In this document: one piece after another, positions 20,982-34,694 of the stretch
Numbering within the stretch: position 1 is the stretch's first letter
Layout: each line of letters starts with the position of its first letter
NCBI GenBank assembly: GCA_039654915.1
Contig: CM077596.1
Coordinates: 49,226,501 to 49,290,500 of the forward strand
Reading direction: 5' to 3'
DNA: 64,000 nt
DNA from: Aquilaria yunnanensis
Taxonomy: Eukaryota > Streptophyta > Magnoliopsida > Malvales > Thymelaeaceae
Notes under the pieces: model-generated
The model's input: only the letters and a program-made list of their open reading frames with translations
Told to the model about the DNA's origin: nothing
Database searches by the model: none
Translations under genes and position numbers: made by a program

Positions 20982-23980
20982 GCTTTGGGGAAGAAGATTG
21001 GACTTGCTAAGGAAAGGAAAGGGCTTTACTATCTTGAAGAAACCAGCAAAACATCTCAGAATATTATGCATGTCACACATGAGTCATTCCTTACTACCTC
21101 CAATAAAGATTTAATTTGGCAGCAGCATTTTCGTTTTGGCCATCCTTCTTTTTCTATTTTGAAAACCATGTTTCCTTCCCTATTTAAGAGTATTGATATT
21201 GAGACCTTTCATTGTGATGTTTGTGAGTTTGCTAAACACAAAAGAGTGTCATTTCCATCCAGCAATAAAAAATCATCAACCCCTTTTTTATTTGATTCAT
21301 TCAAATATATGGGGCCCTTCTCAAATTCCCAACATTACTGGTTCTAGATGGTTTGTCAGATTTATTGATGACTGCACAAGGGTCACATGGGTTTTTCTTC
21401 TTAAATCGAAATTAGATTTAAGCAACATTCTTCCCATTTTTCACAATATGATCAAAAATCAGTTTGGTGTGAGAATCAAAAGGTTTCGGTCTGATAATGC
21501 AACAGATTATTTCAATCAGACCTTGTCTATCATTTTTCCAAAAAGAAGGAATTGTGCATGAATCTTCCTGTGTTAACACACCCCAACAAAATGGGGTGGC
21601 TGAAAGGAAGAATGGTCATTTACTGCAGACCACACGAGCCTTTCTCTTTCAAAACCAGGTCCCAAAACAATATTGGGGAGAAGCTGTCCTTACTGCTGCA
21701 TACACAATAAATAGACTGCCATCTAAAGTCCTTGACAATCAATCCCCAATGAAAACTCTCTCTCAGTTTTACCCTGATATTCGAACCTCAAATAATCTCA
21801 CACCAAGAATCTTTGGTTGCCCTGCCTTTGTTCATGTTCACAATAAGGGAAAATTAGACCCACGAGCAATAAAATGTGTTTTCTTGGGATATTCTCCAAC
21901 CCAAAAAGGTTATAAATGTTATCATCCAATCACAAAAAAATTCTACACCTCTATTGATGTCACATTTGAGGAAGGACTATCCTTTTTTTCTCAACCTTCT
22001 CTTCCAAGGGAGCCTTCATTAATAGAAGATAAGGCCTCGAATCTACTTCCTCTGGAAGTATTATCCTTTTTACCACCGCCCAACCACCAGCAATCACAAC
22101 CTTCTGATGCCTCAGAATCTTGCACATCCGAGCCTCACCAAAATTCAAGCAACCCCACCAATGATGTGCATGATAATATGAGATATATGCAGGTTTACTC
22201 AAGGAGGAAAAATCCAGATTCTAAACTTAAGCAAGTCCAAGATTCAGCTCTTAATCCTGGAACTGAGGTACGTCCAGAACCTATTTCTTCTATTAATAAA
22301 GATGAACTGCCTATTGCCCTGAGAAAGGGAACCAGAGAATGTACTAAACATCCACTCTATCCCCTAGCCAAATCAGTAACATTCCAAAGATTCTCCCAAT
22401 CTCATAGGAGTTTTCTAGCCAGCCTTAACACCATTCCAATTCCTGAAACACTAGCTAAGGCACTTTCCAATAAGGAGTGGAGAGAAGCCATGAGAGTGGA
22501 AATGGAGGCGCTGGAAAAAAACAGAACATGGGAACTTGTGGATCTGCCTGAAAATAAGAAGGCAGTTGGCTGTAAATGGGTATTTACAATTAAATACAGA
22601 TCTGATGGGTCAGTAGAAAGGTACAAAGTGAGGCTAGTAGCCAAAGGATATACACAAACTTCTGGGGTAGATTATCAGGAGACTTTTGCTCCAGTAGCAA
22701 AAATGAACACAGTAAGGGTGCTGCTGTCTTTGGCTGCCAATTACAGTTGGGATTTGCAACAGTTTGATGTAAAAAATGCGTTCCTCCATGGTGATTTAGA
22801 AGAGGAGATATACATGGACATTCCACCAGGTTTTGGAGAAGGCATTAAGGGGAACAAAGTGTGCAAGTTGAACAAAGCATTGTATGGTCTCAAGCAATCT
22901 CCAAGGGCATGGTTCGGTAGGTTTACAAATGTGATGCTGAATTCAGGCTACAAGCAAAGCCAAGGTGACCACACTTTATTTATTAAACACACAGCCTCAG
23001 GGGGAGTTACTGTTTTGCTAGTCTATGTGGATGATATAATTGTTGCTGGGAATGATGAAAAAGAGAAAGAAGCATTAAAGAACTGCCTTGCCAGAAAATT
23101 TGAGATAAAAGAGTTGGGGAGACTGAAGTATTTCCTTGGAATTGAAGTTGCACATTCCAAACAAGGCATTTTTATCTCTCAACAAAAATATGTGGTTGAT
23201 CTTCTGAGAGAAACAGGAAAGATGGCCTGTAAACCAGCTTCTACTCCTATAGATCCGAATCATAAACTTAGAGAAGCCAGTGGAGATGCAAGTGTAAATA
23301 AGGAGATGTTCTAGAGACTTGTTGGAAAACTGATTTATCTTGCACATACACGACCAGATATCGCATATGCTGTAAGTATAATAAGTCAGTTCATGCATGA
23401 CCCTAAAGAAGTTCATTTACAAGCTGCCCATCGAATTCTTCACTATTTAAAGGCCAATCTAGGGAAAGGAATTTTATTTAGAAGAAATGGGGGGCTGGTT
23501 CTTGAAGCATATACAGATGCAGATTATGCAAGATCCCCAGTAGACAGATGGTCCACTTCTGGCTATTGCACCTTCTTGGGAGGAAACTTAGTGACTTGGA
23601 GGAGTAAGAAGCAGAATGTAGTTGCTCGGTCAAGTGCAGAAGCAGAATTCAGAGCTATGGCATAAGGGGTGTGTGAACTACTTTGGCTGAAGATAATTTT
23701 AGAAGACTTGAAGATTCCACAAGACGGATCTATGAGACTGTATTGTGGCAACAAATCAGCCATCAGTATTGCCCATAATCCAGTTCAACATGACAGGACG
23801 AAGCACATCAAAATTGATAGACACTTCATTAAAGAGAAACTGGACAGCAAGGTGATTTGCACTCCTTATGTATCTACAAAATGACAGCTGGCGGATATAT
23901 TTACCAAAGGACTCAACAGTACAGACTTTTATAGAATTGTAGCCAAGCTGGGAATGGAAGATCTCTATTCACCAGCTTGA
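20982..23980 (+). pseudogene. copia integrase, reverse transcriptase and RNase H (broken)
   Basis: Continuation of the polyprotein. Integrase: a damaged HHCC finger (WQQHFRFGHPS..CDVCEFAKH), core Asp in FIDDCTRVTW, second Asp in FRSDNATDYF (usually SDNGxEY), Glu in PQQNGVAERKNGHL. RT: AVGCKWVFTIKYRSDG, FDVKNAFLHGDLEEEIYM and the active site LLVYVDDIIVAG. RNase H: AYTDADYARSP, RSSAEAEFRAMA and a C-terminal LADIFTKGL. Breaks: a frameshift in the T-run near 21290, another near 21540, TAG at 23312, TAA at 23663 and TGA at 23882. Every stop replaces a codon that a single C-to-T change could have altered (CAG, CAA, CGA). The natural stop is TGA at 23978. Confidence 0.9.
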
Positions 23981-23987
23981 GGGGGAG
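23979..23987 (+). other. Polypurine tract of the copia element
   Basis: GAGGGGGAG sits directly before the 3' LTR start TGTTGG and overlaps the end of the polyprotein, as is common in copia elements. Confidence 0.85.
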
Positions 23988-24176
23988 TGTTGGAAAGCAT
24001 GAAATTGGAAGATTTTTTATTTGGTAGTTATGTAAATATAGGATTGTGTAAATAATCCCTGATTTACAGGGATTACTATAGCTGGTAGAATTCCTTAATT
24101 ACAGGGATTGAATCCCTAAATTATAGGGATTGATTTACAGGGATTTTTTCCTTGTAAATCCCTAAGCAACTTGTAT
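23988..24176 (+). repeat. Truncated 3' LTR of the copia element
   Basis: Matches the first 189 bases of the 5' LTR up to CAACTTGTAT, then changes to unrelated sequence (TTCAAATGG). The last 55 or so bases and the target duplication are missing, so a deletion or rearrangement followed insertion. Confidence 0.85.
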
Positions 24177-27100
24177 TTCAAATGGTTAAAAATCTGCTGA
24201 TCATAATCATCATATTTACAGGCACAATCACTGATACTGAAACACAAGCAAAAAATTTCATCAGACTTGACATAAGGGATGGTCATGACTTCCCTGAAAC
24301 AAAGAATACTTGCATTATGTCAACTAATGTCATCGCATATAAGGTGCTTATGCCTATCCAATTCCAGAAACTCTAGTGGCACATCAAGGTATAAGCCCGT
24401 GCTCTTCAAAGCATCTCAGCCACTAGTATAATGCGTGAAACAACAGTAACTTATCTGCCAAGAAACATACCCAAAAAATGAAACACTGAAAACTTTGACT
24501 TAATGTTTGACTTTATGCAAGAGGACTTGTTTTAGTATGAAAGTTGGTGTACAAGTCTGAAACTACATGTTATATGTTTCAGTACCTTTAAACTGGTTTA
24601 GAAGCCAAAGTGTGTATTTTTGCTACCCAACCTCTAATCTGTAGTTTTATAAGTAGAACCAGTTAACTATGCTTTAAATGTGCACTGGCTGTAGTTTTGA
24701 TAATGCCTTTATGATCTGTTTTAAACATAGGAAGTGCACATTTACAAGGGGTAATGGCCCTGGTTTGCTACAATTCTGAATCAGTGAACTGGAGTTGGTT
24801 TTATAGACATCTGAAACTGAAATTCTGCAGGAACGTGGCTGAGTCTCAAGTATGATAGCAAAATTTCTTACTTGCAAGTAAATTCTGATCTCTCTCTGAA
24901 AGCAACTTTCAATTGCTATTCCAAACTTGTTTCCAAAGTTATGGACAAGGTTTTACCAAGGAATTCTGAGTTGGCTCTATGAAACCATATTTTATTGTTT
25001 TTAATTAAGTAGATTTTCTGGTTGCAATACCAAATTCAAGAATTTTCCATAACTTGCTGGTTTAAGTTTCTAAAGCTCCTCAATGTGAAAATTTTGACTT
25101 GTATGCAGTAGTCTTCAAGAAAGTTTCTGAGACTTTCTTGCAGGACAGACAACAGACCAAACTGCTTACACACACATGGAAGTTATATCTGAGGAGCTGA
25201 AGCACCGACACAGGCTAGAATCAACAAGAATAATCTGATAATTATTGATCCTAATGAGCTCATGCAGTGTAAAAGTGTGTGTACAGTGGTAGGGTGTGCC
25301 AGTTTGGTATCCGAGCAGGTTTCTCCGAGAGTACCAAAAAGCCACATTCGTGAATGTAGTGAGGATCTGTAAGCGACTAAGTACTACAGATGATGGAATT
25401 CAAAACTTAGTGTTGAAACTGCAGAGTATGAACGGTTCTGTGCTCTTTTCTGGAAGAGCATCAGCCTGGAAGTTTACTGCCCTCCTTGGCAAAGGAATGG
25501 TGTAGCCTTGGAAAAGGAACACTTACGTTCCAGATTCTGTTTTGCATAAGTGGTATGGCTTAGTCTGTGATTTTACAAACTCAAAGGTATTACAGAAATA
25601 TGTTTTGAACTTGTTGTATGCTAAATCTGTTTTGGACAAAGAGTTTAACCGAATCCTAGAGCAGAGGTTTACAGCCTCACAAGATTCGACCTGAAAGTTG
25701 ACTTCTAAATAGAGAAAGTTTGTTGGGCTGAGCTTTTACATGCATGTTTTCTAAGTTAATTGGAACTTGGTTCAACGCTTTTGGTGTGAAAATTTTCTGG
25801 TTGAGAGCAGCAAAGTACTACTGAAATCAACTTCTGCATGTTTGAGACTGGTTTTGTGGTGTTTGAGGGATGATTCTGTTCTGTGCTTTTAAACTGAGGT
25901 TTTAAGGTTTAAACAAGTTTTATTTCATAAACCAAGCATGGTGACTAAGTTTGGTTTGAAAGTTTGTGCTGGAACTTAAAATTACCCTTCAAACTCAAGT
26001 TTTCAAAGTTACTGTGACATGCAGAAATGGACAGATTATAGGTTTGGAAACCAGCCCCTATTTCTCTAAAATGTTGCTTCTGTTTTCAGGTCAAACAGAT
26101 TGAAAATGGTGTTTGTAACTTGTTAATGAAGACCGTGCAGTAGAATAACTAGTCTGGTTTAAACTGGTGTACAAACTACTGAACCTACTGGTGCATTGTG
26201 ATGTTTCAAATACTGAAGTTCAGAATTTCTGAATAAATAAACGGTTTTAGCCAGGAACGTTGGTGAGTTCCAGGAAAACTCAGGTGAAATTATGCACCAA
26301 TTGGTTCAAGAATTATGGTCTGCAAGGTTTGTATGTCTGAGTTTGTCTGTTAAGTTTGCGAAATGCTGAAAAATTTTGAATACTAGTTTTGGTTTGCAAA
26401 CATTGAATTTGGAGTTGACTTTGACTTTGGAAAGGGCTTTGAATTAGAACTTTTGCGGACATGTATGTTTTCAAATTATGGACTTGCTCAAGCCATAAAA
26501 TCAGATTTTGGAACTGAGTTATTTGTTTTTGGCCTACTGGTTTTAAAAATGTTGGGCTGCTTTCCCAAGTTTTCTGAAATGTTGTCTTGTGCATTGTTAA
26601 AGCAACGAGTGGTTTGCAATCTATATCTGATGTAGTGGACTGAAGTCCATGGTATTTTCATACATAATCTCACTATTCTAACTGGAAAACATGGCCAACA
26701 AATTACAAAACCAGAAAAAGATGCTATGTAAACAAAAGAAACGAGTCCAACTTCCATGGAATAGAATAACCAAAATCTGATAAATTTATACAGGCAAATT
26801 AAAACTAGTAGTTCAGGTTTGAAGAGGAAAAATTTACACCATCTTTTCTTAGCACTTTCAAGCCTTTCAATCGTAAGTGTAATACCGAAACAAACTTGCT
26901 AATTTGTTTAAAAATAGGAACTCAGATCATAAAATTATTTTGGACACCCAAAACCACAACTTCTGTAAAAAAACTGCAGCAACAAAAAATGCTGAATTTC
27001 TCCTCATAAACCGGCTCCAAGGCAGCAAAAGCACTTCAAACACAACCCAAATATGTTCAGTAACAATACCATAAAGTTTCAGCCCCAAATGAAATCTCAA

Positions 27101-30100
27101 TCAAAAAGTCAATGGGGAAGTCAAACTATCCCATAGTGAACTTGTTTCTGCAGGAGACTGAAACAATGCTCTGTCACATGTAAAAAACTTCTTTTTGCAG
27201 CACAATTGATACCAACACACCACAACTATGAACTAAAAGACACTCCCAAAATTACAGATCAAATCGAGTTCCCAAGCAAGAGGTCAAACTACAGTCAAAC
27301 TATGGTATTTCAAAGATGGAAACCCTTTACAAACCAAATTCTGATAGAAGTTTGCTGGAATATTCAATTGGTAAGAATAGCACAAAAATTTAAAGTATTC
27401 ATATAAAACCAAGCTAGCTTGAGAAGTACAAGATCGTATGTTTATAAGCAAACCATGCATAGCATTACTGTTTCAAAGGTCTGAACTACATGTTCATTAC
27501 AGGAGCACTTAGGAAACAGCCATACAATTACAGGGTCTCAAGACTTTCCAACTGCACTTTATACACATAATCACACAAAACACACATTACACACTAGGTA
27601 TGACAGATTCTGCAGTCTAATCTGCTAACAAAACCAGAGAAGCCACTTAAGCACTCTTGATTATGGTCAGAGGCTCATTCTAGCTCTGTCGTTCTTCTGG
27701 TAACACTGCCACAACCTTGTCAGCTACTAGCACTTCACAACAGGTTTCACTACACCCACAAAACTTAGAAATTCAGTTCAATGATCCTGCAGACCAGTGA
27801 TGCATTAACAACAATAAACAAAGTAGTCAGCCTACCTTCTCACAATATAAAACCACAACACTTAACAAAGCTATTGCTATTGCTCTTTCCCTGAAAAAGT
27901 TGGTCAACTAAAGGGTGAGTTCTAACGAACTCAAGAAGAGAACCTAAGGCACTAATACAACAGCAAACACTCATTAATTAAAATGCAAATAAATCACATT
28001 TTCACAATTCACAAAAGCTCTAAAACCTTTGATGAGTTTATAATTTATATGTATTTATTCCACAATTTCCTTAGCTTTTATTCTAATATATTAAGTTGAT
28101 AAGACCATTAACAATTTTATTACTATTTCTTTTGTTTTGAAGGGAATAAAGAAAATGTAGCCTTTTTGCGCTCCAAGGAAATTATTGCATTTTTTTCGCT
28201 ACTTGGCACCAGCGAGTTTATGCCTTGTGCGTGGAGGACTTTCTAGTGGATTTAAGTCCAATTTTCTTTTAGAAGAAGCAAAGGGACGCTGCCGTTTTGG
28301 ACCAAGGGAAGAGACAAAATCCTACTTCGCCTCTTAAGCACCAGTTTCTTTTTCATGCGTGGAGCTTCCCCAGTGTGGCTACTAACTCAATTCTTTTGAT
28401 TCTCTCATGCCAATTTGCTGCTTCCAGTCGAAATAAAACCAGCAATTTGTTGCACCGTACTTGATTTGGAAGTCAGATTCGCACACCATCTCACAAAGGC
28501 AGCCGGCACCTTCATTGTTCTGTTTGGCTAGTGATAATTAAGGGGTTTTCTCTCACGATATCAGGTGAATTAGTGAAAAGAGAGAGAGTCGTTGTTGCAG
28601 AAGGATGAATTTTGGAAGCTGAGCAAGAAGTTGGCATAGTTAGCTACCAAAATATGTGGCGCACAGGAGCTGTTCGATGAAATGTCTGTTAGAGGCAACG
28701 AGTGGGCCGGGCAATTCCAAATTTATGTGGACTTCTTAGCCAATCACGGGAAAGCTCAAATTCAACTTAACTTGGAGCGGAGGTGTTTGGTCAGCCCAAA
28801 TCCTATGTTTTTTTGTGCGCTTTGTTCCCCGGAGGATATGGAATTTTGTGACAATAAAAGGAGCATGGAGAGAACGCATAGAATAGAGCAAATTTTAGGT
28901 TTCTCCCTTTTTATTTTCTTGTGCTTTTTATGTCAAACATGAGTTGAGTAATTTTTTGGTTCGGTTCTAAGGATGATTTTCATCGCCAACACCAATTATG
29001 ATTATTGATTTTTCTTGTTAAATTTTTTTCAAATTCGATTATTTACTCCATTATAGTTCAAATTTATTATAATTAAATTTCCTATTCTTGTTTGTTGAAT
29101 TGGTTCTGTAATTACAAATTTACTTGGTTTTCTTTCAACCGCTTAGGTAGAAAGAATTCAATTTAAAAGCAAGTGAATTGGCTGGAAATTATTTTAATTT
29201 CTAGTTAGTTCATACAAGAGAAGTAAGACAGATTAAATTGTTCAAGCTTTTGGATTGTTGCCTAAAATAAACTTTTTAGTTCATTTTTCTTAATCCTAAT
29301 TTTGAGTTGATTGGAAATTACTTTTCAATATCTGATTACTCAAAATTAAAAAATTAATCTGAAATTTTTTCTGGTTAATTTTACTGCTGAATTTTCTTTG
29401 TTCTTTTTAGCTTTAAAGATAGTCCAGTGTATTTGCTTGAATTAAAGAATTATTTTTGTTTGATAATCAACTGCATAATTGGAATGGATAATTCACCCTA
29501 AACTGAGCATTTTTAGTATTATTTAATTTTATTTTAATGCTATAGTTAATTTATTTCAGCATTCGATTCAAGAAAACCCCCAATCTTTTATTTCAATTTT
29601 CTAATGTGAAGCTTTCAGTAAAAAAATTTTCCTTAGAATTCAACCTAGTTTTCACCACTATAGTATAAATTAATTATTTTGAATTATTAATACGACCAAA
29701 ATTATATTTTATGGTTTCGACGACCAACCAACGTTTAGTGTGCAACTGATCAACCACAGTGCTCTAGAAAACACCAGGTTTTACATGCTTGCCACACAAC
29801 AGTACAACACTAACTTAATTTTGACCAGGAATCAACTTGCACACACACTATTTACAATCTGGAACGTCTAGCACCCAAATTGCTCTAATTTTCATATCTG
29901 TCCATTGGGTCCTTGAACATACATCATAAGTCTTCCGCTAGCACTTCAAAATCAAGAACAAACACTAGTATAATGCATAAATATTCCAGAAGTCTAAAAT
30001 CTACTAGATTTTGAAACTGTTAGGGATAAAAGTGGACGTTAGGGATAAAAATGGGATAACACTTGAAGGTTGTGGACCACGGTTGCATTCAACCCCCAAT

Positions 30101-30780
30101 CCCTTATTATCTGGGGATTAATTTCTTTTAAAGCCCCTAATCTTACATTGAAAATTCAATTGAGTATCCAAAGTTTTAAAATTGATGAAGGTCACATCTG
30201 AGAGATTAACCAGAGCGTTGAGGTCTGATTTGTAGAAACTAAAGACCAGAACAAGTCAGATTCTATTCCAAGGAAAATATACAAGATAATTGATCCCTAG
30301 GAGTAAGTCTTATATATTTACACTTAACAAATACAAGAGAACCCGATCATGCGAACGCTATAAAAAAACACAACAAAGTTTACAAAGCGTACCGAATCTT
30401 AAAGTTTGGGTAGAATAAAAAAAAAAAGAAATTTCACTTGAAACTCGACAAATGCAAGCACGTCATCTTCTGGGAAACTGCACTTAATAATCATACATCC
30501 CAAATTTTATAGTAGGAACTAACAAGAAGTCGTTGGAAGAACCAAACAAGGTTCCAACCAGGATATATTTACTAGTTTGAGTAGGCTGGGAAGGTGTGGC
30601 ATGTAAATAGTAATGACCCAATATCAGAACTGTCGACCAAAGGCCTAACTACAACACCAAATAACTGATTCGATTAAGAGTCAGAAATGAATTTAGAGCA
30701 AAAGCATATATTTAATCAGGTTAAAGTAAGGAGCTTGCACTGAAAGTGCATGTATGAAAAGGCAATCTGTTTCTGTGATT
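24177..30780. other. Long spacer without a supportable gene
   Basis: No ORF over about 90 codons and no domain I recognise. The 86-codon frame at 28682-28942 has no known motif. Contents include a segment at 24856-24972 repeated at 32698-32814, a stretch near 30400-30510 resembling 32960-33050, and A/T-rich sequence at 29000-29700. It may be a decayed duplication of the resistance-gene region or contain untranslated exons, but nothing here proves that. Confidence 0.45.
24856..24972 (+). repeat. Segment repeated at 32698-32814
   Basis: AAATTTCTTACTTGCAAGTAAA..GATCTCTCTCTGAAAGCAACTTTCAATTGCTA and following sequence recurs at 32698-32814 with about 90% identity by eye, in the same orientation. 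It appears non-coding. Confidence 0.75.
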
Positions 30781-30786
30781 TGAGTT

Positions 30787-31250
30787 TTATGGGAAGAAGC
30801 AACCATGTCCTAGAAAGTTAGAGCACTCGAGCATATAAACTAACTTCAACTTGCCACGATGGGCTATCTCTAACTTCCTAAAGCACTTGCAGGAAGACAA
30901 CCCATCCCCTATGTGACTTTGTAGACATAGGAAACCATTCTTCAGTGAGAACAATAATGAAATTCCAAATTGATGTGACATGAGCTCCTCCTTTCTCAAG
31001 ATAAAGATGTGACATTTCGACCAAGTTCTTCATCCCCTTGGGAAGTTCTTTTAAACTATAACATCCCGTCACTCTTCAATGTTTGCAGGTTTTGGAGTTT
31101 GGTGAAGGACCTTGGTAGCTTTTCAATTTGAGTCCTTGAAATGTCAAAATATCTTAAATGCTTCAATCTTTCGATTGACTTTGGTAACTTGTCAGTGGCA
31201 ATTTTGAGTAATTTAATAATCCTCAGGCTTCTGCACTGCTTCAACATATG
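30787..31250 (-). pseudogene. LRR fragment of a resistance-gene paralogue
   Basis: Minus-strand pieces match the start of the LRR region of the gene at 34695-38915: KLPKSIERLKHLRYFDISRTQIEKLPRSF against [29 protein letters not shown] in the main gene, then LKELPKGMKNLVEMSHLYLEK. A few hundred bases downstream, LSSCKCFRKLEIAHRGKLKL matches a much later LRR ([20 protein letters not shown]). Frames shift between pieces and the CC and NB-ARC parts are absent. This is an internally deleted relic of a tandem copy. Confidence 0.8.
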
Positions 31251-34200
31251 GCAGAAAACATATTTCTCCTGATATTTGGTAACTGCTGAGCATTCTGATA
31301 TAGCAAAGAGGCTGGTACTGTGTTAATGCAAACTTTCTGGTTTTGTGCAGCTGACTGAAAATAGAGAAAGACAACCTGAGATCAATGTGAAGGTTAGTGT
31401 TGTGATAGTTAAACAGAACCAATGAACAGAACGAGGGAATAAATTGAATAGGCAAATAAGTATATCAGTAGGTTCAGAAAAACAGTGAAAGTTATGTCTG
31501 CTGAATCTGAAACAGTTTTTGCTGGAGTTTGACTGGTATGTTGACTTTCAACTGGAAGCATCAACTGAGTCTGCGAAACAAGTTTTATTACAAATCTCAA
31601 GTAACTCAGGCTATAAGGAAGTCACCAACAGTTGGTCTAAGATAATAGCAACAACTCCGATCTGCTGAAGATCAATCTAATTGCGTCTGTTGAACTGGAG
31701 TTGCATCTGCTAGATTTTGGAACTGTTAAACCAGCAATTGCATTGAAATTTTGTAGAGACAGTCTCAAGGTTGCAAGTTTGACTGATGCTTTGACTTTCA
31801 ACTAGGCTTATGCTTTTGCTGTAGAGTGGTATTCGAAACATGCTTGCATTCTTAAACTTGGTCCTGAGCCATGGCATTTCTGTATTGTTATACAAGTTCC
31901 TCAGGTGGATTTCTGGTTACAGAACCTTGTTTTACCTGTCATTGCTACAAAAGACAAACTCATAAGCTTTAAGAACACTGAGTGCATTGGATAATCAATT
32001 CCATGGATGTTTACAGAGAAGTGACTGGAGTAATGTGGCAATGGTTCATTGAAGGCCATGGATTTTGAGGGGGAAAATCTATAATTACCGGCAATCAGTT
32101 GGTTAAGAGAACTCCCAATGACTTCCATTTGGAATCAAGTGGAAAACCAGATTAATTCTGGATTTTCTGGCATTTGGTTGAGAGAACTCCCAATGACTGC
32201 ACAAGGAACTTAGCTGTTATTGTGACATGATTGTTCCTGAATGATCAGTGTTTATCTATAAAACAACAAAATGGGGGAACAGAGCACCTCATGAGCACAA
32301 GTGTTTATCCGTAAAACGAGCAAATGGGGAAACAAAGTGCCTTATGAGCACATGTTTTTTGCCAAGTATTGTCTGGCTTGGTGTTCCTGGAGCTCTCTCT
32401 AATATGTCTGAAAATCTGATCAGTGAACTGTTAATCTGTGGCACTTGCTGGATTAATATATCTGAACTAATCTGTCCGGTTTAGGCCTACTAATCTGTTT
32501 CTGTTATCTGTCTAATTCAATATGCTACTGAACTGCTTGGTGGTGTATTGGTCATTCTCTTACTGGGTGTTCTATGAAAACTCACCCTTATCTGATTTAA
32601 TTTTGCAGAGGTTGGACTGGAATTGTATAATTGTTACTGGAAACACTAGTTTATGTGTCCACAATGCAACTAAGCTTCAGCTATAATTGGGTTTGATAGC
32701 AGAATTTCTTACTTTGCAAGTAAAGTTCGATCTCTCTCTACAAGCAACTTTCAATTGCTACTCCAAACTTGTTACCAAAGTTTTGGACAAGGTTTTACCA
32801 AGAATTCTAAGTTAAGTGGCAGAACCAAGATTTTTGGCTCGGGTGTAGTGTAAATATCTGTCCTTGTTCAGACAAAACAATATATACAACATACCAAGAA
32901 ACACCAAACGTATATTCATGCTGTACATTTATGTACTCAAGTAAAAAATCAAGTAAAAAATACAACAAAATGAAATTTCACTAGAAATTTGAACAATATG
33001 TTATAGCACAAATGCAAGCACGTAATCTTCCGGGAAACCACACTTTGGCACACTGATCAACATGTCCCTCCAAGGTCAAGGACAGCACTTAGTCTTACAC
33101 ACATATGTCAGAAATCATGCATTTGCCTTTCCTCTTCTTTTCTTTTCCATGCTTTGTTTGCTTCCTATGCTCCTAAAACAGTTCAGCAATTTCTCAGTAA
33201 ACTGGACATAAACTTTGAGCAATATTGTACAGAAATGGGGAAGGGAACTTCTCTACTTATGCCAGAACCATGATGATAGAGTAACTCTAATCACATAGAT
33301 AAGCACAGGTGACAGGCCTCATAAGTAGAACGTAACTCAGTTACATACACAAGCACGTGCCTCAAACGAAGACACACTTCATCTTAAGACAAAAGGAGAG
33401 ACACAACATCAGATGGTTGTTCAAATGAAGATTCAGATCACATGGTAATCAATGTTTCTGTTTTCTAGTCTAAAAATTCACATAATGACGGCTAAGTCAG
33501 AAAATATCATCAAGAAATGGAACCTCTTATATGAAACTTGATATTACCTCTTATTTTACAGAGTCTGATTGCATATCCACTATTCCAGGAAAAAAAAAAA
33601 CGTTGTTACACCCATGTTTTCTGTTCAACTTCATACTTCATACTTTTTGGACCAATTTTCTATTAGGTCACTCTCATTTGGACATCAATGGGACTGTGTT
33701 TTACAGCAAAATGCAGCAGCAGTAATGCCAGTTTTGGCCCCTTAATCAGGAAATTCAACAAACATTTTAGGTAGCCAAGACTTTAACATGTTAGTTTTAC
33801 TTATAAATCACAGGTTAGTTTTACTTATAAATAATTGTCAACTAATTTCTATATCTTTTGCACAAGAGTAAACAAAATTGCAACAGCAAACCCATACACT
33901 GTTTATATACTAACTGCTGATAACTTGAGATAAGTCAAACTTTTCACTCACAAATCTACATCCAATTTTTCCACTTCCAACAAGTTTGTTTTATCAAATA
34001 TTGGGTTCCTACAAAATTTCAATCCATTTGAAGTTGACTGAGCCCTTTTTTCCTTAAAGTTTCAAATCTGCGAATTTTTGACAGATTTCCTTCAAATTTT
34101 AGCAGGTAAGTCTTGGTTTTATGCCTTGTACCACTATAAAAGCTAATTTTTATCTAATTTATGATCCAGCAAGTCCCGATCATCAACTGAAACAGTAACA

Positions 34201-34694
34201 TACTCTTATGCCCTTCAAAGTATCGGGCCAACTTCAGTCAGCATGATGGCAATACCAAAACAAAAGAGGACAACTTTCTAAATTTCGCTAATTTAGTTTA
34301 TTGAATTATTAAGGTTTAAGTTTGAGTAGCCAGAGAAGGGTAGTGCCTCGCAAAATAAGTTCAAAAAGGATTATCAAGGTTTGAGTAACTAAACACTGTG
34401 ATGTCCTGCCCACATCCAAGGGAACAATTAATGAGATTTTGAGCAAAGCACATAAATTAATTGAGATTAAATAAGGGCAGAGCTTGAAGTCAAAGTGCAT
34501 AAAAAGGCAATCATTTTCCGTGATTGATTAAAATGGTTTGAGTTTGAGTAGCCAGAGAAGGTAGTGCCTCGCAAGATAAGTTCAAAACAATTGATGAGAT
34601 TTCGAGCAAAGCATATAAATTAATGAGATTAAAAAAAGGGCAGAGCTTGGATTCAAAGTGCATAAACAAACGATCAGTTATCTGGGATCCATAT
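31251..34694. other. Spacer between LRR fragment and resistance gene
   Basis: No gene is supported. It contains the second copy of the repeated segment (32698-32814), a local duplication at about 32240-32350 (TTTATCNNTAAAAC..AAATGGGG), another around GAGAACTCCCAATGACT (near 32107 and 32181), and a pair of direct repeats at about 34313-34510 and 34535-34665 (GTTTGAGTAGCCAGAGAAGG..GTAGTGCCTCGCAA). Part of the last repeat also resembles 30690-30770, so the DNA next to each LRR copy was duplicated with it. Confidence 0.55.

Larger units (their letters stand above)
19229..24176 (+). mobile_element. Degenerate Ty1/copia retrotransposon
   Basis: A 4.95 kb element with TGTTGGAAAGC termini, an initiator-Met-type PBS, gag, protease, integrase, RT and RNase H in copia order, and a purine tract. 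The polyprotein is broken by four in-frame stops and two frameshifts. The 3' LTR lacks about the last 55 bases, so no target duplication can be seen. The shared LTR part differs at about 2 of 189 positions, so it is older than the two gypsy elements here. Not able to move on its own. Confidence 0.93.

Noticed and set aside
26313..26757. Overlapping ORFs on both strands
   Set aside because: Short, in conflict with each other and without known motifs.
28682..28942. 86-codon ORF in a moderately GC-rich stretch
   Set aside because: No domain, no consistent splice context, and nothing to separate it from chance.
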